Below, in pieces: positions 5,652-8,043 of a stretch of DNA of 8,043 nucleotides; position 1 is the first letter of the stretch; each line of letters starts with the position of its first letter. The notes beneath the pieces were generated by a model, which saw only the letters and a program-made list of their open reading frames with translations, made no database searches and had not been told where the DNA came from. A program made the translations under genes and the position numbers. Source of the stretch: Armatimonadota bacterium (lineage in GTDB: Bacteria; Sysuimicrobiota; Sysuimicrobiia; Sysuimicrobiales; JACQTN01); the NCBI GenBank assembly GCA_016210785.1, contig JACQTN010000460.1:1-8043 (forward strand), in the 5' to 3' direction.

Positions 5652-5684
5652 ATGATCGCGGTGGCGTGGACGTATCGGTCATGA
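5652..5684 (+). CDS. Possible 10-codon leader ORF coupled to the flavoprotein gene
   Basis: ATG at 5652 lies 5 bases after GAGGGGGG (5639-5646), the best ribosome-binding site in this area. The frame encodes MIAVAWTYRS and stops with a TGA (5682-5684) that overlaps the ATG (5681) of the following oxidase gene as ATGA. The oxidase start itself has no clear ribosome site, so ribosomes could be handed over from this mini-ORF. There is no homology to judge by, and the region is open in several frames, so this may be chance. Confidence 0.3.
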   Translation: MIAVAWTYRS

Positions 5685-6829
5685 GGACGGCCGACGTGGC
5701 CATCATCGGCGGCGGCGTGGTGGGGTTGAGCATTGCCTACCACCTGCTCAAGCGCCAGAAGACGCTGCGCGTGGTGGTGCTGGAGCGGGAGCCCATGGTC
5801 GGCACCGTGGAGACGGCGCGGGCTACCGGCGGCATCCGGCACCAGTTCGGCACGGAGGTCAACATCCGCCTCACGCAGCTCAGCATCCCTTTCTTCCAGC
5901 ACATGGAGGAGGAGACCGGGGTCTCCTCCGGGTTCGTCCCGCACGGCTACCTCTTCGTCACCGCCAGCGCCGAGCGCGTGCAGGCCTACCAGGCCAACGT
6001 GGCGCTGCAGCGCCGCCTGGGCGTGGACGTGCGGCTGCTCACGCCGGACGAGATCGGGGCGGCCTACCCCTGGATGCGCAACGACGACCTGGTCGGCGGC
6101 ACGCTGTGCATGCAGGACGGCTCGGCCGACCCCTACAGCGTCGTGCAGGGGTTGTACCGCGGCGTGCGCACCCTGGGGGGCGAGGTCCTCACGCAGGAAG
6201 AGGTCACGGAGATCGCGCGGGAGAAGGGGCGCATCACCGGCGTCCGCACGCCCAACGAGACGGTCGCCGCCCCAGTCGTGGTCAGCGCGGCCGGGCCGTA
6301 CACCACCCGCGTCGCGGCCCTGGTGAGTGTGGACATCCCCGTGAAGGCGGAGCGGCGGCAGGTGGTGGTCGCCGTGCCGCTGCCCGAGATCCCGGAGGAC
6401 ATCCCCTTCAGCATCGACGGCGACACGGGATGGTACGTGCACATGGCCGGCAAGAGCGCGATGCTGCTGGGCGGCACCGACAAGACCGGCCCGCCCGACC
6501 CCACCGTGGACTGGAGCGTGGTGGAGGACAACCTCCAGAAGGGCGTGCAGCGCGTCCCGGCCATGGAGCGGGTGCAGGTGATGCGCGCGTACGCGGGGTT
6601 GCGCTCCACGTCCCCCGACTACCAGGCGATCGTGGGGCCGGTACCGGAGGTGCCGGGATTCTACGTTGCCGCGGGGTTCAGCGGGCACGGGTTCATGCAC
6701 GGGCCGGCGGCGGGGCAGGTGATGGCGGAGATGATTCTGGACGGCCGCGCTACCAGCGTCGACGCCGCGCCGCTGTCGCCCACCCGGTTCCGCGAAGGAC
6801 GCACGCAGGGCGAGGCCGTCATCTTTTGA
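5681..6829 (+). CDS. FAD-dependent oxidoreductase, DAO / sarcosine-oxidase-beta-like
   Basis: 382 aa, typical for DAO-family flavoenzymes, which oxidise the C-N bond of amino acids or N-methylated amines (sarcosine, glycine, proline derivatives). Seen: the dinucleotide-binding motif IIGGGVVGLSIAYHLL (8-23), acidic E35 closing the ADP-binding fold (VVVLERE), ATGGIRHQFGT (48-58) as in sarcosine oxidase beta/FOXRED1-like proteins, the substrate-side strand region around WYVHM, and the C-terminal flavin loop VAAGFSGHGFMHGPAAG. No signal peptide or membrane segment, so it is cytoplasmic. I start at ATG 5681, directly before the FAD motif; GTG at 5666 would add five residues. It is followed 33 bases later by the UroD-family gene, probably in the same operon. 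No other sarcosine oxidase subunits (alpha, gamma, delta) are present, so it may act alone or with an unlinked partner. Confidence 0.9.
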   Translation: MRTADVAIIGGGVVGLSIAYHLLKRQKTLRVVVLEREPMVGTVETARATGGIRHQFGTEVNIRLTQLSIPFFQHMEEETGVSSGFVPHGYLFVTASAERVQAYQANVALQRRLGVDVRLLTPDEIGAAYPWMRNDDLVGGTLCMQDGSADPYSVVQGLYRGVRTLGGEVLTQEEVTEIAREKGRITGVRTPNETVAAPVVVSAAGPYTTRVAALVSVDIPVKAERRQVVVAVPLPEIPEDIPFSIDGDTGWYVHMAGKSAMLLGGTDKTGPPDPTVDWSVVEDNLQKGVQRVPAMERVQVMRAYAGLRSTSPDYQAIVGPVPEVPGFYVAAGFSGHGFMHGPAAGQVMAEMILDGRATSVDAAPLSPTRFREGRTQGEAVIF

Positions 6830-6862
6830 TCGCGCTCAATGTCTGCGGGAGGAGAGCATGCG

Positions 6863-7855
6863 ATGACCAGGCGAGAACGCATCCAGGCAGCCGTGGCGGG
6901 CCGGGAGGTGGACCGGCCTCCCATCGCCCTGTGGCGGCATTTCCCCGAGCAGGACGTGAAGGCGGAGAAGCTGGCGCAGGCGGTGGTCGCCTTCCAGCGC
7001 AAGTTTGACTTCGACCTGGTGAAGGTCACCCCGGCATCGGGATACTACGGGGATGACTGGGGATTGAAGGCCGCCTATCGGCCCAGCCGCGAAGGCGTGC
7101 GGACCTACCTGGACCGGCCCATCAAGAAGCCGGCGGACTGGGGCCGGCTCAAGTCGCTGGACGTCACCGCGGGGGCTCACGGCCGGGAGATCCACGCCAT
7201 CGGCCTCATCGCCAGGGAACTGGGCGCGGAGGCGCACGTCCTGCAGACCGTCTTCAGCCCGCTGGCCATCGCCCGCACCCTGTGCGGCGAGCACGCGCTG
7301 GTGCGCTACGTCCGCGAGAACCCGGAGGACGTGCACCGCGGGCTGGAGATCATCGCCGCCGTCACCGCGCGCTTCGTGCAGGAGAACCTGGCCGCGGGCG
7401 CAGACGGCATCTTCTTTGCCACCCAGTGCGCCGCGCGCGGGTATCTCACGGAGGAGGAGTACGAGACCTTCGGCCGGCCATACGACCTGCGGGTGCTGGA
7501 GGCCGCGGGGAACGCGGAACTCATCCTGCTCCACGTGCACGGGACGGACATCATGTTCGACCTGCTCACCGACTACCCCGCCCACATCATCAACTGGCAC
7601 GACCGCCGCACCGCGCCCACGCTGGCGGAGGCGCGCCGCCGCTACTCGGGGTGTCTGGCGGGCGGCATCAACGAGTACGACACGCTGTCCAGGGGCACGC
7701 CGGAGCAGGTGAAGGCGGAGGTGAAGGAGGCCATCGTCCAGACCGGGAGCCGCGGCCACCTGGTGGCGGCCGGGTGCGTCACGCTGGTGGACACGCCGGA
7801 GGCCAACATTCGGGCAGCAGTTGAGGCGGTGCGCATGGATTCGAAGGAGCGGTAA
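6863..7855 (+). CDS. Uroporphyrinogen decarboxylase (URO-D) family protein, not HemE
   Basis: 330 aa TIM-barrel protein of the family that includes HemE and the Zn-dependent methyltransferases MtaA, MtbA and CmuA. It begins TRRERIQAAVAGREVDRPPIA, the normal family opening, but lacks the R-Q-A-G-R substrate motif of true HemE; the equivalent place reads LWRHFPEQD (23-31). Candidate metal ligands are H224 and H226 (LLHVHGTD) and C305 (AAGCVTL), the positions where MtaA-type proteins carry H-x-C and a distal C. FDLLTDYPAHIINWHDR (232-248) and LAGGINEYDTL (265-275) are also conserved-looking. The start is ATG 6863, 8 bases after the strong site GGAGGAG (6848-6854); ATG 6839 lies before that site and is rejected. 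Linked to the flavoprotein, it may handle a methyl group or a small carboxylated substrate; this is inference. Confidence 0.85.
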   Translation: MTRRERIQAAVAGREVDRPPIALWRHFPEQDVKAEKLAQAVVAFQRKFDFDLVKVTPASGYYGDDWGLKAAYRPSREGVRTYLDRPIKKPADWGRLKSLDVTAGAHGREIHAIGLIARELGAEAHVLQTVFSPLAIARTLCGEHALVRYVRENPEDVHRGLEIIAAVTARFVQENLAAGADGIFFATQCAARGYLTEEEYETFGRPYDLRVLEAAGNAELILLHVHGTDIMFDLLTDYPAHIINWHDRRTAPTLAEARRRYSGCLAGGINEYDTLSRGTPEQVKAEVKEAIVQTGSRGHLVAAGCVTLVDTPEANIRAAVEAVRMDSKER

Positions 7856-7867
7856 CCTTCCTTGCGA

Positions 7868-7886
7868 AGGCGGGCTGCGCCCGCCT
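7868..7886 (+). terminator. 8-bp perfect hairpin just after the oxidase/UroD-family operon
   Basis: AGGCGGGC (7868-7875) and GCCCGCCT (7879-7886) pair perfectly around a TGC loop, 13 bases after the TAA of the UroD-family gene. There is no T-run afterwards (GGAGCACC follows), so it is a T-less terminator or 3'-end-stabilising stem at best. A competing small stem, CCTTC/GAAGG, overlaps its left side. Confidence 0.4.
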
Positions 7887-7973
7887 GGAGCACCAGTAGA
7901 GAAACGGACGAGGTAGAGGCGGGAGAGGGGGCGGTTGGGGGTGCCGCTGAGTCGGTGAGCGCGGTACGGAGAA

Positions 7974-8016
7974 GTGCCACCGACCTGGGTGGCACGTGCC
8001 GGAGAGATCGCTCTCC
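7974..8016 (+). other. Pair of perfect hairpins at the right edge, possible structured leader RNA
   Basis: GTGCCACC (7974-7981) pairs exactly with GGTGGCAC (7988-7995) around GACCTG, and GGAGAG (8001-8006) pairs exactly with CTCTCC (8011-8016) around ATCG. The preceding bases (about 7905-7970) are purine-rich with GGCGG/CCGC pairing potential. Together this looks like a folded 5' leader for a gene beyond the window. It has a loose T-box flavour (GGGTGGCAC), but the canonical T-box sequence is not complete, so no riboswitch class is assigned. The rest of 7887-8043 shows no gene. Confidence 0.25.
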
Positions 8017-8043
8017 CCCTCCCAGTAAGCTGAGGTCCCCGCG

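Noticed and set aside
5462..6700. 412-codon minus-strand open frame opposite the flavoprotein
   Set aside because: The plus-strand gene has the FAD motif and full DAO architecture; the minus frame is His/Arg-rich shadow.
1..8043. CRISPR array, tRNA/rRNA genes, insertion sequence ends, prophage genes
   Set aside because: I scanned for regularly spaced repeats, tRNA-like cloverleaf patterns, transposase motifs and terminal inverted repeats and saw none; the only mobile-type element is the vapBC pair.

Overview
The window is GC-rich bacterial DNA (about two thirds or more G+C by eye). Genes are tightly packed, use GTG as well as ATG starts, and often have short overlaps. No ribosomal, tRNA or other phylogenetic marker is present, so the organism cannot be named. 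The gene mix (VapBC, ComDE-type ThDP decarboxylase, sarcosine-oxidase-like flavoprotein, a non-HemE member of the uroporphyrinogen decarboxylase family) would suit a GC-rich soil or sediment lineage such as Chloroflexota, Rokubacteria or an Armatimonadota-like group. That placement is inference only.

Layout. Positions 1-1287, minus strand: a two-gene unit, an eIF2B-alpha-like protein followed by the N-terminal third of an inositol-monophosphatase-family enzyme that runs off the left edge. Positions 1288-1496: a divergent control region with a perfect 16-bp-stem hairpin followed by a T-tract when read toward the eIF2B-like gene, and an extended -10 promoter plus tandem 8-bp repeats facing right. 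Positions 1497-2137, plus: a VapBC toxin-antitoxin pair with overlapping genes. Positions 2162-3234, plus: a split thiamine-diphosphate decarboxylase (ComD-like and ComE-like subunits, ATGA overlap), 24 bases behind vapC and probably co-transcribed with it. Positions 3372-4346, minus: a PLP-dependent threonine/serine dehydratase, convergent with the decarboxylase. Just upstream of it on the same strand (4376-4654) is a relic of a luciferase-like flavin oxidoreductase. Positions 4655-4894 hold no gene I can support. Positions 4895-5575, plus: a GNAT acetyltransferase whose last ~64 codons look like read-through of former intergenic DNA. Positions 5681-7855, plus: an FAD-dependent amine/amino-acid oxidase and a uroporphyrinogen-decarboxylase-family protein, 33 bases apart. 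The right end (7856-8043) is non-coding with three perfect hairpins.

How the genes may work together. The right half is compatible with small amine, amino-acid or 2-oxo-acid breakdown: a dehydratase making 2-oxo acids, a decarboxylase for 2-oxo acids carrying an anionic group, a flavoprotein oxidising secondary amines, and a possible Zn-dependent methyl-transfer protein. The sequence does not prove that they share a pathway. The left pair suggests sugar-phosphate binding coupled to sugar-phosphate hydrolysis. I see no clearly new multi-gene system. The points most worth checking are the eIF2B-like protein that lacks the isomerase cysteine, its terminator-like leader, the VapBC-ComDE arrangement, the flavoprotein/UroD-family pair, and the two decayed or extended genes near 4376-5575.
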